Part shown: positions 1-4,644 of the stretch, in pieces
Numbering within the stretch: position 1 is the stretch's first letter
Layout: each line of letters opens with the position of its first letter
IMG/VR virus record: IMGVR_UViG_3300035698_005917
Location: 1-25,890 of that record
Reading direction: 5' to 3' (one strand)
Source of the DNA: a virus
DNA: 25,890 nt
The notes under the pieces: model-generated
What the model was told of the DNA's origin: nothing
Seen by the model: the letters and a program-made list of their open reading frames with translations, nothing else
Database searches by the model: none
Made by a program: the position numbers and the translations under genes

Positions 1-75
1 CGTCCTTATATTTCCATTGTAAATATATCTATGACCCTCGTTTACCAACCCTTCAAAATCTTTTGTTATTTTCAT
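1..75 (-). CDS. Partial CDS, N-terminus of unknown protein
   Basis: An ATG at 75 on the minus strand opens a frame that runs off the left edge of the window; 25 codons are visible, beginning MKITKDFEGLVNEG. AAAGGA lies 8 nt upstream of the ATG and serves as a Shine-Dalgarno sequence. The gene follows the pentapeptide-repeat gene by 24 nt and is probably in the same transcript. Too little is present to assign a function. Confidence 0.55.
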   Translation of the reverse strand, partial: MKITKDFEGLVNEGHRYIYNGNIRT

Positions 76-99
76 CTCTTATTCCTTTAGTAAGTAAAT

Positions 100-681
100 T
101 TAATCTTTCTTAATCTTCAAATCCTTAACATCAATTCCTAATGAGTTAGCTATCTCGTCCGTTGTATATTCTCGTGAGCTACTCAATTCCTTCTCAACAT
201 CTATCCCTGTGATTTCTAAGAAGATTTCGTTATTCCAGTTAGGTAGTTTTAACGTCTTACCTCTATCCTCCTTGCCCGCTTTATTCCAAGATAACCGCCA
301 AGCCTCTTTGTAACCATAGGCTTTCAGATACCCACCAGTGGTTTCATATATCGGGTTATCCCTCTTTTCTTCGTCTGTCATATCGAGCTCAGCTATCCAT
401 ACTATTAGGTCAAAGAAGAAATAACTAGGAAAGCCGATGTCATCTCGTTTAACGTCCGTTTCCTTTTCAAATATTACGAACTTTGGTGTGCCACGATTGA
501 AACATCCTGCATTACTATTCCCTGTATTCCAATTCCCTGCATTACTATTCCCTGTATTCCAATTCCCTGCATTCCTATCTCCTGCATTCCTATCTCCTGT
601 ATTCCTATCTCCTGTATTCGCGTACCCTGTATTCCAATTCCCTGTATTCCAATTCCCTGTATTCCTATCTTTCATACTCAT
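100..681 (-). CDS. Pentapeptide (NxGxx) repeat protein, phage type
   Basis: A 193-residue protein. Residues 5-64 are about twelve consecutive pentads of N-T/A-G-x-x type (NTGNW, NTGDR, NAGNS), as in the Pentapeptide_2 class. Residues 65-193 form a non-repetitive domain with the block DMTDEEKRDNPIYETTGGYL and, further on, KLPNW and EITGID. I recall this combination from small phage and gut-virome proteins whose NTG repeats precede a DMTDEEK..TGGYL..EISGID domain; their function is not known to me. The N-terminal repeats probably fold as a beta-helix. An ATG at 675 (MKDRN) is an alternative start. It begins 4 nt after the preceding gene and is probably co-transcribed from the promoter at 1000-1028. 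Confidence 0.8.
   Translation of the reverse strand: MSMKDRNTGNWNTGNWNTGYANTGDRNTGDRNAGDRNAGNWNTGNSNAGNWNTGNSNAGCFNRGTPKFVIFEKETDVKRDDIGFPSYFFFDLIVWIAELDMTDEEKRDNPIYETTGGYLKAYGYKEAWRLSWNKAGKEDRGKTLKLPNWNNEIFLEITGIDVEKELSSSREYTTDEIANSLGIDVKDLKIKKD
490..669 (-). repeat. 15-nt coding tandem repeats (NTG/NAG pentads)
   Basis: About twelve imperfect 15-nt units encode the NxGxx pentads. On the plus strand they read as alternating ccctgtattccaatt and ccctgcattcctatt-like units. Several neighbouring units are identical, which suggests slippage or unequal exchange. The repeats are in frame and coding, so this is not a CRISPR or noncoding array. Confidence 0.85.
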
Positions 682-685
682 AATG

Positions 686-973
686 CTAAAATAATATTGA
701 TTCTCCTGTACTTACATCTAACACCATGCCCGATTTAAACTCGCCTACATCTGGTTCAAAATCGCAACCGCCTGTACAATCATTACTATGACACCCTACC
801 CCGAATACATACCGAGCAGAACATACCCCCATTTCCATAAGGGCCTTGCTAGGTGTGTTAGATTCCGGGTATTCTCTATTTTTTATTAATACTTTCTTCA
901 CCATCGACGCTGTATCCATACTTAGAAGGTGGTTTCTTGCTGCCCATGCTGATTTAGATCTCGTATATTCCAT
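686..973 (-). CDS. Small cysteine-containing protein of unknown function
   Basis: A 95-residue protein I do not recognise. The N-terminal 35 residues are basic. The middle holds C51, C61, C66 and C70 in the segment CSARYVFG..CHSNDCTGGC, which could bind a metal or form disulfides. It is the first gene behind a good sigma-70-like promoter (-35 at 1023-1028, -10 at 1000-1005), with TTAGG about 7 nt before the ATG as a weak ribosome binding site. It appears to head an operon with the pentapeptide-repeat gene and the partial gene at the window edge. No function is proposed. Confidence 0.6.
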   Translation of the reverse strand: MEYTRSKSAWAARNHLLSMDTASMVKKVLIKNREYPESNTPSKALMEMGVCSARYVFGVGCHSNDCTGGCDFEPDVGEFKSGMVLDVSTGESILF

Positions 974-999
974 GTGTTACCTAACTCAATTTATAATCT

Positions 1000-1028
1000 A
1001 TTATACATACTCCCACTCTATCCGTCAA
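1000..1028 (-). promoter_or_regulatory. Sigma-70-like promoter for the 973 operon
   Basis: On the minus strand TTGACG (1028-1023) is followed, after exactly 17 nt, by TATAAT (1005-1000). This is a 5/6 match for the -35 and 6/6 for the -10 with ideal spacing. It lies in the 57-nt gap between the stop at 1031 and the start at 973, leaving a leader of about 20 nt. It is the best two-box promoter in the window. Confidence 0.75.
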
Positions 1029-1030
1029 CC

Positions 1031-1303
1031 CTATTCATCTAGTAATTGCTCAAACACTGAAACGGTCAAAGAGTTCATTAGCTCACGCCATGCACACCCT
1101 CTGAGGTCGTTCGTATTTTTGATTCTATCTATAAAAATTGGTACTTTGTTTTGGTCGTGAGTATCTAACCTGAACAGCTCTCTACTCTCCCTTAGTGATA
1201 CAAGTATCGTACTAAATACAGCGTGAGAATATTCAACAACAATGTCGTAATCATCGCCTACACACTTTGCTTTAGTCCTCGCCCTGTAAATCTGAAGTAT
1301 CAT
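1031..1303 (-). CDS. Unknown small protein
   Basis: A 90-residue soluble protein with a mixed charged sequence (VEYSHAVFSTILVSL, RELFRLDTHDQNK). It has no recognisable motif, membrane segment or cysteine cluster. Its ATG overlaps the stop of the upstream gene (ATGA), which suggests translational coupling and supports it as a real gene. It is the last gene of the replication-protein transcript before the promoter at 1000-1028. Confidence 0.6.
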   Translation of the reverse strand: MILQIYRARTKAKCVGDDYDIVVEYSHAVFSTILVSLRESRELFRLDTHDQNKVPIFIDRIKNTNDLRGCAWRELMNSLTVSVFEQLLDE

Positions 1304-1533
1304 AACGATTTAGTATCACCTAAAATATATTGCAGTATCCTGTACGCCCCATAACTCACCCCATTCGGGGTATAACCTAATTGCTTGTTTATGACCGCTA
1401 CAAACCCTTTCTCACGGACTATTTCTATACGAGCAGAGAATACCCATCCCCACGATGATTTTCTATATCCTAGCTTACACAAGGCATCATCTGCTTGTGT
1501 GGCTTCTATAGCTATTCTTTCTTTTGTGTTCAT
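1300..1533 (-). CDS. Unknown small protein
   Basis: A 77-residue protein, MNTKERIAIEATQADDALCK..., with no motif I can name. Its start overlaps the stop of the replication gene (TAATG) and its stop overlaps the next start (ATGA), so three genes form a coupled translational unit. That places it with replication or early functions, but nothing in the sequence shows a specific role. Confidence 0.6.
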   Translation of the reverse strand: MNTKERIAIEATQADDALCKLGYRKSSWGWVFSARIEIVREKGFVAVINKQLGYTPNGVSYGAYRILQYILGDTKSL

Positions 1534-2261
1534 TAAAAAGGTAAACTCAACTTACTTGCTATTGTACTTCTATTTTTTGTGTACTTGTTATCGCTTAATA
1601 GTTCTCTTGTCTTGTCTATATCCTTCTGGCGTTGATCGCTCTGCTGTTTGTATGGGTCTACTATCTTTTCTAATACATCATCCCACCGCTCCTGGTTAAG
1701 CCAAGTCATCGGATTAGGGATAAACTGGCTTTCGGTTCCGTCTACTTTCCATTTCTTGAGGTGTGCATTAAGCCCATTCATAATTTCAGACTCCTTTTTC
1801 TTTGAGGTGGCCAGCTTCATGTACTTAGATTTACACTTCGGTTTTGCGACCTTCTTCGGGTACAGTTTCCAGAAAGAATTAAAATCGCCTGTGTGTTTCT
1901 TTACATTAACATTATCATTAACAGTTACATTAACATTAACACTATCAGCTAACTTTGCTACACTTTGCTTAGCACTTTTAGCACTTGCTAGGTTTGCTAC
2001 AGAGTTCTTAGCTTTTGCTAGCCCACCCAAACGCCCAGCCTCACGCCTCTTTTCTATTTCTGCGTTCCATTTGTCACATTCTCGATTAAGGGTGTTTTTT
2101 ATTGGAAGGAATGCAACACGTTCCATTTTTGACAATTCGTACTCCTCATCGCGTTGGTGTGCAACTATGGCCCTAAATAAATTAGCGACCTCTTTATCGT
2201 TAAGTTCGTTGAGAATATCTAGGCTATCGAGGTATAAAATAAATGATTTTTTGCTCACCAT
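1533..2261 (-). CDS. Phage replication-initiation type protein (DUF6291-like N-terminus, DnaT/O-like C-terminus)
   Basis: A 242-residue protein. The N-terminal third (KKSFILYLDSLDILNELNDKEVANLFRAI) resembles the domain that opens many phage replication or replisome-organiser proteins. A low-complexity linker follows (residues about 85-125, rich in VNVNVTVN). The C-terminal part contains FWKLYPKK ... W ... FIPNPMTWLNQERWDD, the usual signature of helix-rich replisome-organiser C-termini. The expected role is loading of host helicase at the phage origin; that is family knowledge, not seen here. AGG directly abuts the ATG, which is poor Shine-Dalgarno spacing; a GTG three bases on is an alternative start. 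A 236-nt structured leader precedes it. It is coupled to the next gene by TAATG. Confidence 0.7.
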   Translation of the reverse strand: MVSKKSFILYLDSLDILNELNDKEVANLFRAIVAHQRDEEYELSKMERVAFLPIKNTLNRECDKWNAEIEKRREAGRLGGLAKAKNSVANLASAKSAKQSVAKLADSVNVNVTVNDNVNVKKHTGDFNSFWKLYPKKVAKPKCKSKYMKLATSKKKESEIMNGLNAHLKKWKVDGTESQFIPNPMTWLNQERWDDVLEKIVDPYKQQSDQRQKDIDKTRELLSDNKYTKNRSTIASKLSLPF

Positions 2262-2497
2262 CCTGTCGGTTGCTTAAAATTTAATCACTTAGTTGGACTG
2301 GTAGGCGAACCGACAAAAGTAAGACCTATCAGCCCAACTAAACTTTCAAATCTCCAACAGAAGCTAGTCGGTTGCTTGATATAGATATAACTTACAAAAT
2401 ATTCGATATCTTTGCAAGTTATTTAAGACTATAAGATGCCGCTCAGAGTTACTGGAGAGGTACATTGATTAAATCATTTATGCACCCCTCCAAGTAC
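2262..2497 (-). promoter_or_regulatory. Structured 5' leader of the replication gene, possible pseudoknot switch
   Basis: 236 nt without a gene. Read on the minus strand it holds three hairpins. H1 (2493-2480 with 2465-2452) has 14 pairs including three G-U. H2 (2422-2387) has 13 pairs including two G-U, then a bulged A and a short top stem. H3 (2341-2325 with 2305-2289) has 16 of 17 positions paired. AAGCAACCGAC occurs at 2377-2367 and again at 2275-2265, the second copy being followed by AGG and the ATG at 2261. The H3 loop contains UGUCGGUU (2315-2308), which can pair 7 bp with the first copy or 8 bp with the second. In every stem, mismatches on the plus strand become G-U on the minus strand, so the structure is selected as minus-strand RNA. 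No clear promoter was found inside it. Confidence 0.6.
2265..2377 (-). repeat. Direct repeat AAGCAACCGAC flanking hairpin H3
   Basis: Two exact 11-nt copies lie at 2377-2367 and 2275-2265 on the minus strand, 102 nt apart. An inverted partner (GUCGGUU, 2314-2308) lies between them in the H3 loop. The downstream copy overlaps the ribosome binding region of the replication gene. Confidence 0.75.
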
Positions 2498-2863
2498 TCA
2501 GCTATATCCATTTTTCTCTCGCCATTTCCAAGTCCTACGATCACGCTTTTCAAGCTTGCCAACTGCGTAATCATCTCCACGATTGCCGAGGCTCGTACCA
2601 CGCTCGTGTTGTTCTTGGTGGTGGTCTATACAACGGATATCGCCTCCAGCAGTTGTGTCGTAATCGGGGTGGCTTCGTTGATGGGTTTCGGGGTGATGAG
2701 CTGCATCTACCATGTAACCATCTTGAAAGCGTTTTTCACACCCGACCTCTTGACATTCCCAGCCGTCACGCTTGCCTATTGCCTTGCGGACTCCAATAGT
2801 AAAAGCGAATAATGGAACTACTAAACATAGCCCCATGTACCAAAACGGTAACAATGCGTTCAT
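2498..2863 (-). CDS. Membrane-tethered HNH-like endonuclease
   Basis: A 121-residue protein from the ATG at 2863, chosen because GGAGGTG stands 4 nt before it, one of the strongest ribosome binding sites in the window. The longer frame from 2887 begins inside a terminator T-tract. Residues 6-24 (LPFWYMGLCLVVPLFAF) form one membrane segment followed by RKAIGKR, so the C-terminus should be cytoplasmic. Residues 32-92 look like an HNH/zinc-finger nuclease: DGWECQEVGCEKRF (C37, C42), DAAHH (H56, H57), then CIDHHQEQH (C78, H81, H82, H86). An HNH fold behind a membrane anchor is unusual. The role may be cleavage of DNA at the membrane, for instance incoming DNA, but that is inference. It sits after the lysis cassette, behind a leader peptide and terminator. 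Confidence 0.65.
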   Translation of the reverse strand: MNALLPFWYMGLCLVVPLFAFTIGVRKAIGKRDGWECQEVGCEKRFQDGYMVDAAHHPETHQRSHPDYDTTAGGDIRCIDHHQEQHERGTSLGNRGDDYAVGKLEKRDRRTWKWREKNGYS

Positions 2864-2884
2864 ATTACACCTCCATGTAAAGAA

Positions 2885-2908
2885 CAAAAAAGAGGCTACT
2901 CGGCCTCT
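2885..2908 (-). terminator. Intrinsic terminator/attenuator before the HNH-like gene
   Basis: On the minus strand AGAGGC (2908-2903), a 6-nt loop, GCCTCT (2896-2891) and a T-tract TTTTTT (2891-2886). It lies between the leader peptide at 2907-2939 and the HNH-like gene at 2863. The leader stop codon TAG overlaps the first bases of the stem, a layout expected for transcription attenuation. Confidence 0.8.
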
Positions 2909-2939
2909 AAATCACGGAATATTTTGCTGAATACTTCAT
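2907..2939 (-). CDS. Putative 10-residue leader peptide (MKYSAKYSVI)
   Basis: An ATG at 2939, 6 nt after a perfect TATAAT (2951-2946), opens an 11-codon frame. Its TAG stop overlaps the terminator stem at 2908-2891. The peptide repeats K-Y-S (KYS..KYS). The position between promoter and terminator, and the stop in the stem, resemble attenuation leader peptides. It has no ribosome binding site and would be translated leaderless. It is too short to be certain as a gene. Confidence 0.4.
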   Translation of the reverse strand: MKYSAKYSVI

Positions 2940-2945
2940 TAGTTG

Positions 2946-2951
2946 ATTATA
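2946..2951 (-). promoter_or_regulatory. -10 element of unit 4
   Basis: TATAAT preceded by TTG on the minus strand, 6 nt before the leader-peptide ATG. No good -35 is seen 16-18 nt upstream. Transcription would begin at or next to the ATG at 2939. Confidence 0.5.
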
Positions 2952-3000
2952 CAATATATTGTGGTCATTAGTCTATGAATCACCAGATATAGGCTATTAG

Positions 3001-3050
3001 TGAAAGAAAGGGTAGGGGTTAAAGCATGAAAGCTGTAGTAACCCCTACCC
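3001..3050 (-). terminator. Long-stem terminator of unit 3
   Basis: A perfect 11-bp stem (3050-3040 with 3020-3010) around a 19-nt loop with a small inner AGC/GCT stem, followed on the minus strand by TTTCTTTCA. The T-tract is interrupted, so efficiency is uncertain. No T-run follows on the plus side. Confidence 0.55.
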
Positions 3051-3110
3051 ATATTGCCTGTACCGGAGTACGGCAAAGACCTGTTAAGGTCAGAATGTGG
3101 CTTGTTAAAG
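3001..3110 (-). ncRNA. Structured small RNA of unit 3
   Basis: About 110 nt from the expected start after TATAAT at 3122-3117. It contains four hairpins in order: A, GCUU-UAAC-AAGC (3111-3100, whose 5' base may lie just before the start); B, GACCU-UAAC-AGGUC (3091-3078); C, TTGCC-GTAC-tccg-GTAC-a-GGCAA, 9 bp with one bulge (3076-3054); D, GGGTAGGGGTT with AACCCCTACCC, 11 perfect bp (3050-3010), then TTTCTTTC. Hairpins A and B share the UAAC loop. I recognise no known RNA family. A 64-codon frame across it (3133-2939) is probably chance. Confidence 0.5.
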
Positions 3111-3116
3111 CTAGAG

Positions 3117-3122
3117 ATTATA
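3117..3122 (-). promoter_or_regulatory. -10 element of unit 3
   Basis: TATAAT preceded by TAG on the minus strand, directly after the T-tract of the preceding terminator. No convincing -35. It precedes the four-hairpin RNA. Confidence 0.45.
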
Positions 3123-3126
3123 CTAT

Positions 3127-3152
3127 AAAACAAAAACCCCCATCGCTGGAGG
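3127..3152 (-). terminator. Intrinsic terminator of unit 2 with GNRA loop
   Basis: On the minus strand CCTCCA (3152-3147), loop GCGA, TGGGGG (3142-3137), then TTTTTGTTTT. Six pairs including one G-U, closed by a GNRA tetraloop, with a strong T-tract. Confidence 0.8.
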
Positions 3153-3197
3153 CTGTTGTTATTGGAGTATCTGACAAAGATACAAAGTTACATTAGG
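3127..3197 (-). ncRNA. Putative short RNA of unit 2
   Basis: About 70 nt between an extended -10 promoter (TGGTATAAT, 3212-3204) and the GNRA-loop terminator at 3152-3127. Its only ATG is followed at once by TAA, so it is unlikely to encode a peptide. The function is unknown. It could be a regulatory or decoy RNA, or only a by-product of a terminator-promoter junction. Confidence 0.4.
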
Positions 3198-3203
3198 TAG
3201 TTT

Positions 3204-3212
3204 ATTATACCA
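3204..3212 (-). promoter_or_regulatory. Extended -10 promoter of unit 2
   Basis: TGGTATAAT on the minus strand (TG at -15/-14 and a perfect -10). It overlaps the end of the T-rich tail of the upstream CUUCGG terminator, so termination and re-initiation are back to back. Confidence 0.55.
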
Positions 3213-3240
3213 TAAAACAGAAACAGGCCCGAAGACCTGT
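3213..3240 (-). terminator. Terminator after the holin, CUUCGG tetraloop
   Basis: On the minus strand ACAGGTC, loop TTCG, GGCCTGT (3240-3223), then TTCTGTTTT. Seven pairs including one G-U; the loop is the very stable C(UUCG)G type. On the plus strand the wobble becomes a C-A mismatch, so it works for minus-strand transcription. It ends the lysis-cassette transcript and also a short transcript from the -10 at 3289-3284. Confidence 0.85.
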
Positions 3241-3283
3241 AACTGCTAAATTGAGTTCACAACATGAATGTAGTGAAGAACCT

Positions 3284-3289
3284 ATTATA
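3284..3289 (-). promoter_or_regulatory. -10 element of unit 1, just after the holin stop
   Basis: TATAAT preceded by GTG on the minus strand, 3 nt beyond the holin stop codon. No -35 is evident. It would give a transcript of about 65 nt ending at the CUUCGG terminator, with a possible internal TTCAC/GTGAA stem. It is the weakest of the four units in evidence. Confidence 0.4.
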
Positions 3290-3291
3290 CA

Positions 3292-3558
3292 CTACTTCCC
3301 TTCAAGTACACTATCAAGTTTCAATTGTTTAAGTACAATCTCGTAGACAAGCTGAGAGCTACCAAAAACGATTGAAAGATTTTCAAGCACATTCGATACC
3401 TGTAGTGACCCATCATAGAGTCCTAACCCCACTACAGCCCCTAGAGAAGCTACCAGTGCTATCCCTGATGCCTGTAATCTGCTGACTTCTATATACCGCC
3501 TAAGAATTGCGACAAAAAGAGTTACAAGCACGCCAACTACCATTGCTATTGTTTCCAT
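3292..3558 (-). CDS. Holin-like membrane protein
   Basis: An 88-residue protein with two hydrophobic segments (about residues 4-18, METIAMVVGVLVTLFVAIL, and 31-48, GIALVASLGAVVGLGL) and a charged C-terminus, the usual shape of a class II holin. In phage lysis such proteins open the inner membrane so the endolysin can reach peptidoglycan. The context agrees: an M23 endolysin lies just upstream and a strong terminator just downstream. Its ATG overlaps the stop of a micro-membrane protein (TAATG). The exact family was not identified. Confidence 0.75.
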   Translation of the reverse strand: METIAMVVGVLVTLFVAILRRYIEVSRLQASGIALVASLGAVVGLGLYDGSLQVSNVLENLSIVFGSSQLVYEIVLKQLKLDSVLEGK

Positions 3559-3716
3559 TAATATATTACCCCTAAAATATAAAGTACTACAGCGAACCCT
3601 ACTAAGACTAAAATAGATATCCTCCGCAACTTTTCATCCTCCCGTCTCTGTGTTATCTCTTCCGTTCTGTCCCAGTCCGCCTTGATCTGTCCGCGCCCTT
3701 TTGTATTCGGTTTAAT
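3558..3716 (-). CDS. Micro-membrane protein without a standard start codon
   Basis: The frame between endolysin and holin encodes IKPNTKGRGQ, then a charged helix (WDRTEEITQRREDEKLRR), then one membrane segment (ISILVLVGFAVVLYILGVIY) and TAA. The stop overlaps the holin ATG (TAATG). The frame has no ATG or GTG, and its only TTG would leave little more than the membrane segment. I place the start at ATT (3716), 4 nt after the endolysin stop, giving 52 residues. Amphipathic plus hydrophobic composition and the overlaps on both sides argue for a real gene, perhaps a second holin or lysis regulator. The start codon is uncertain: AUU initiation, a sequencing error, or re-initiation are all possible. 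Confidence 0.5.
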   Translation of the reverse strand: MKPNTKGRGQIKADWDRTEEITQRREDEKLRRISILVLVGFAVVLYILGVIY

Positions 3717-3720
3717 GGCA

Positions 3721-4644
3721 CTAGCTTAAAGAATTTATTGCCTCTATAAAGTCTGCATAAGATGAGGCTACTCTATCTATTTTCTCGTTTGCGACCCCTA
3801 ACCCCTTTGTAAGCGCTGAATTTGCTAATCTCAGGGCCTTTATCTCCTGTCCTAATTTTGCATTCTTGGATTCTAGCTCTTTGATTTCTTCTCTGCAATC
3901 TGGAACCGGAGGTTTAACTACCGGAGGTAGAATAACTGTACCGTCTGACTTTGTTTTTTTATCCTTCGTGATATCAAGGTAAATCTTTCCTGTTTCTATG
4001 TGCTTTGTTCTACTCCAGCCCTGCGAATCGGTTGTATTAAAATTCATTCTCTCATAACCGCCTTCGGTTCTGATCTCCGTGCTTATAAGTTCACTCACCG
4101 CACCGGTGCTTAAAGTCTTATTAGACGGCATGACTGCCGTGTCCTGTCTCCACTTTACCCTAGTACCTACTACCATAGGCTTATTATCTAAAATTATATC
4201 TCTGATGCTCACTGGTGTTGAGAATATATGCAGGTGTGGGGCCACTTTGCTTATTATCTTAGGCGCAATTTTACAAATAACTTGCCCCGCTCTTATAGTT
4301 TTTCCAAGCCCTGCCCATTTATAGGTATGTACGAGTAATACATCAAACCCATTGCCCGATACAACGCAATAACTACCATCTGCGATAGTCTGTGATTTCA
4401 TTTTTAGGTCTTCGCCACAAGTGATGCTCCAGTCTTGCTGTGCATAGATATCTAGAGGATTCTGGTGCTTGTAGCTTTTATGGCTGCCGTTTGTATAGGC
4501 CTTAAACCCTTTAGGCGGTGTAGCAGTGTCGAACTTGTCTAGTGTAGTCCTCCAGTATGTAGCCCCATTGTAATAATACCGTCCTACCTCATTTTGAGTA
4601 ACTAACGCTTTGCTTAGTTCGATACCATTCAGAAAAAATTTCAT
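3721..4644 (-). CDS. M23-type endopeptidase endolysin
   Basis: A 307-residue protein with no signal peptide. Residues about 55-150 resemble a LytM/M23 zinc metallopeptidase: H60-x4-D65, the beta-strand block SYCVVSGNGFDVLLVH with H106, GLGKTIRAGQVI, and the HLH motif (H137, H139). In M23 these residues bind zinc and cut peptidoglycan cross-bridges or stems. The spacing HQNPLD is one residue longer than the usual HxxxD, so activity needs proof. Residues about 155-225 look like an SH3-like wall-binding domain, and residues 250-300 form a coiled coil (EEIKELESKNAKLGQEIKAL). It starts by TAATG overlap with the upstream membrane protein and precedes the holin, a standard lysis context. Confidence 0.75.
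   Translation of the reverse strand: MKFFLNGIELSKALVTQNEVGRYYYNGATYWRTTLDKFDTATPPKGFKAYTNGSHKSYKHQNPLDIYAQQDWSITCGEDLKMKSQTIADGSYCVVSGNGFDVLLVHTYKWAGLGKTIRAGQVICKIAPKIISKVAPHLHIFSTPVSIRDIILDNKPMVVGTRVKWRQDTAVMPSNKTLSTGAVSELISTEIRTEGGYERMNFNTTDSQGWSRTKHIETGKIYLDITKDKKTKSDGTVILPPVVKPPVPDCREEIKELESKNAKLGQEIKALRLANSALTKGLGVANEKIDRVASSYADFIEAINSLS

Noticed and set aside
437-694. Plus-strand frame rich in phenylalanine and proline
   Set aside because: It is the complement of the NxG repeat coding region; period-15 repeats keep several frames open.
1648-2277. Plus-strand frame of 209 codons opposite the replication gene
   Set aside because: Its composition (Leu/Ser/Phe-rich) is that of an antisense shadow; the minus-strand protein has recognisable domains and coupled neighbours.
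2864-2887. Upstream ATG (MFFTWRCN) for the HNH-like gene
   Set aside because: It lies in the terminator T-tract and has no ribosome binding site, while the ATG at 2863 has GGAGGTG 4 nt before it.
2939-3133. 64-codon minus-strand frame beginning MFYSIISSFNKPHSD
   Set aside because: It runs through three perfect hairpins and a terminator-like stem and has no ribosome binding site or recognisable protein features; the RNA structure explains the sequence better.
2262-3291. Group I intron with HNH homing gene, because structured RNA surrounds an HNH-like gene
   Set aside because: The structures lie outside any split gene, no interrupted exon is seen, and the HNH-like protein has a membrane segment. 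No P3-P7 core or G-binding site was recognised.
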